DNA of 6,857 nucleotides. It comes from Chitinophagaceae bacterium. GTDB lineage: Bacteria; Bacteroidota; Bacteroidia; Chitinophagales; Chitinophagaceae. The first letter of the stretch is position 1, and every line of letters starts with the position of its first letter. A program made the position numbers and the translations under genes. Of this stretch, positions 6,007 to 6,857 are shown in pieces. The stretch spans positions 1 through 6,857 of the forward strand of contig JAHEZB010000112.1 of assembly GCA_023251285.1 (NCBI GenBank). Reading direction: 5' to 3'. The notes under the pieces are model-generated. The model worked only from the letters and a program-made list of their open reading frames with translations. It was not told where the DNA came from and searched no databases.

Positions 6007-6857
6007 ATGCCGCATTATCAAAAAGTTGGTTCAATTCCGCATAAACGCCACACGCAATTTCGGAAGCCGGATGGCACTTTATATTCAGAACAATTATTTT
6101 CTACCGAGGGTTTTTCTTCAGATTCTTCTTTGTTATATCATTCTCATCCACCAACTCAGATTATCAAAACAGACAAGCCTTACAGCGTTATTCCGGAAGT
6201 AGCAGAAGAAAAAATGCTAAAACATCGCAGCTTTCAGGGCTTTAATATCAAAGCTGAAAATGATTATTTGAAAAGCCGCAAACCCGTTTTGGTTAATAAC
6301 GATCTACACATTTCTCTGGCTTCGCCAAAAGAAAGTATGCACAATTATTTTTATAAAAATGCTGATGCCGATGAAATTATTTTTATTCATGAAGGAAACG
6401 GAAAATTAAAAACACAATACGGAGAAATTCCCTTTGCTTATGGAGATTATTTAGTGATTCCGCGCGGCACGATTTACCAGGTAGAATTTGAAAAAGATGA
6501 TAACCGGTTATTGATCATCGAATCCTTTAGCCCGGTGCATTATCCGAAAAAATATCTGAGTAATTACGGACAGTTGTTAGAGAATTCTCCTTACTGCGAA
6601 AGAGACATTCGTATTCCTCAGAATTTACAAACAATCGATGAAGAAGGAGATTTTTTATTGATGGTAAAAAAGAAAGGAATGATGTATGGCATTCATTATC
6701 TCCATCACCCTTTTGATGTGATTGGCTGGGACGGATGTTGTTATCCATTTGCATTTTCCATTCACGATTTTGAACCAATTACAGGTAGAGTACATCAGCC
6801 GCCGCCGGTGCATCTCACTTTCGAAGGCCACAATTTTGTAGTTTGCTCCTTTGTTCC
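6007..6857 (+). CDS. hmgA: Homogentisate 1,2-dioxygenase, 3'-truncated by the window edge
   Basis: This Fe(II) ring-cleaving enzyme converts homogentisate to maleylacetoacetate in tyrosine/phenylalanine breakdown, in the cytoplasm. The frame is open from the ATG at 6007 to the window end: 283 complete codons plus two bases, with no stop. The start matches the family: MPHYQKVGSIPHKRHTQF, then KPDGTLYSEQLF and LLYHSHPPTQ. A cupin strand set follows at about 123-160 (DEIIFIHEGNGKLKTQYG, GDYLVIPRGTIYQVEF), then ESFSPVHYPKKYLSNYGQLL (172-191), HHPFDVIGWDGCCYPFAF (233-250), ITGRVHQPPPVHLTFEGHNF (258-277) and VVCSFV (278-283). The expected iron ligands (two His and a Glu) lie in the C-terminal part beyond the window, so integrity cannot be judged. 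Roughly the last 100 residues are missing if it has the usual bacterial length. No Shine-Dalgarno is present. Partner genes of the pathway, if adjacent, would lie downstream. Confidence 0.95.
   Translation, partial: MPHYQKVGSIPHKRHTQFRKPDGTLYSEQLFSTEGFSSDSSLLYHSHPPTQIIKTDKPYSVIPEVAEEKMLKHRSFQGFNIKAENDYLKSRKPVLVNNDLHISLASPKESMHNYFYKNADADEIIFIHEGNGKLKTQYGEIPFAYGDYLVIPRGTIYQVEFEKDDNRLLIIESFSPVHYPKKYLSNYGQLLENSPYCERDIRIPQNLQTIDEEGDFLLMVKKKGMMYGIHYLHHPFDVIGWDGCCYPFAFSIHDFEPITGRVHQPPPVHLTFEGHNFVVCSFV

Noticed and set aside
6527..6778. Minus-strand 83-codon frame opposite the dioxygenase
   Set aside because: The plus-strand frame encodes conserved homogentisate dioxygenase motifs throughout this segment.
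89..6857. A linked aromatic amino-acid synthesis/degradation cluster (aroA with hmgA)
   Set aside because: The two genes are nearly 5 kb apart with a convergent peptidase, a VOC gene, der and two terminators between them, so proximity is probably coincidental.

Overview
The window looks like a chromosomal core region of a Bacteroidota bacterium, most likely near Chitinophagaceae/Sphingobacteria. This is inferred from AT-rich spacers, the absence of Shine-Dalgarno sequences before every start, TAnnTTTG-type promoter-like boxes, and the style of the proteins (a periplasmic M13 peptidase, and a homogentisate dioxygenase starting MPHYQKVGSIPHKRHTQF). No phage, transposon, CRISPR, tRNA or rRNA is visible, and base composition does not change sharply.

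Layout: (1) 1-88, a short leader with five exact 7-bp-spaced ACT units. (2) 89-1393 (+), aroA, EPSP synthase of the shikimate pathway, with a TTG start. (3) about 1408-1448, a bidirectional terminator between convergent genes. (4) 1461-3500 (-), a secreted M13 (neprilysin/PepO-type) zinc metallopeptidase. (5) 3501-3825, a divergent intergenic region with promoter-like boxes facing both ways. (6) 3826-4245 (+), a PhnB-like VOC/glyoxalase-fold protein. (7) 4246-4452, a spacer with a strong terminator hairpin, a second overlapping hairpin, and a run of TCTAAA repeats spaced about one helical turn apart. (8) 4453-5757 (+), der (engA), the tandem GTPase of 50S ribosome assembly. (9) 5758-6006, a spacer with a weak dyad. 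(10) 6007 to the window edge (+), the first 283 codons of homogentisate 1,2-dioxygenase (tyrosine/phenylalanine catabolism).

The genes do not form one pathway or a single operon. AroA makes an aromatic amino-acid precursor and HmgA degrades a tyrosine product, but they are separated by unrelated genes and terminators. I found no convincing new protein system. The most interesting signals are non-coding: two different periodic short repeats placed directly before the starts of aroA and der, and the overlapping-hairpin element at 4277-4312. In AroA, the residues lining the glyphosate-site helix also differ from the E. coli enzyme.
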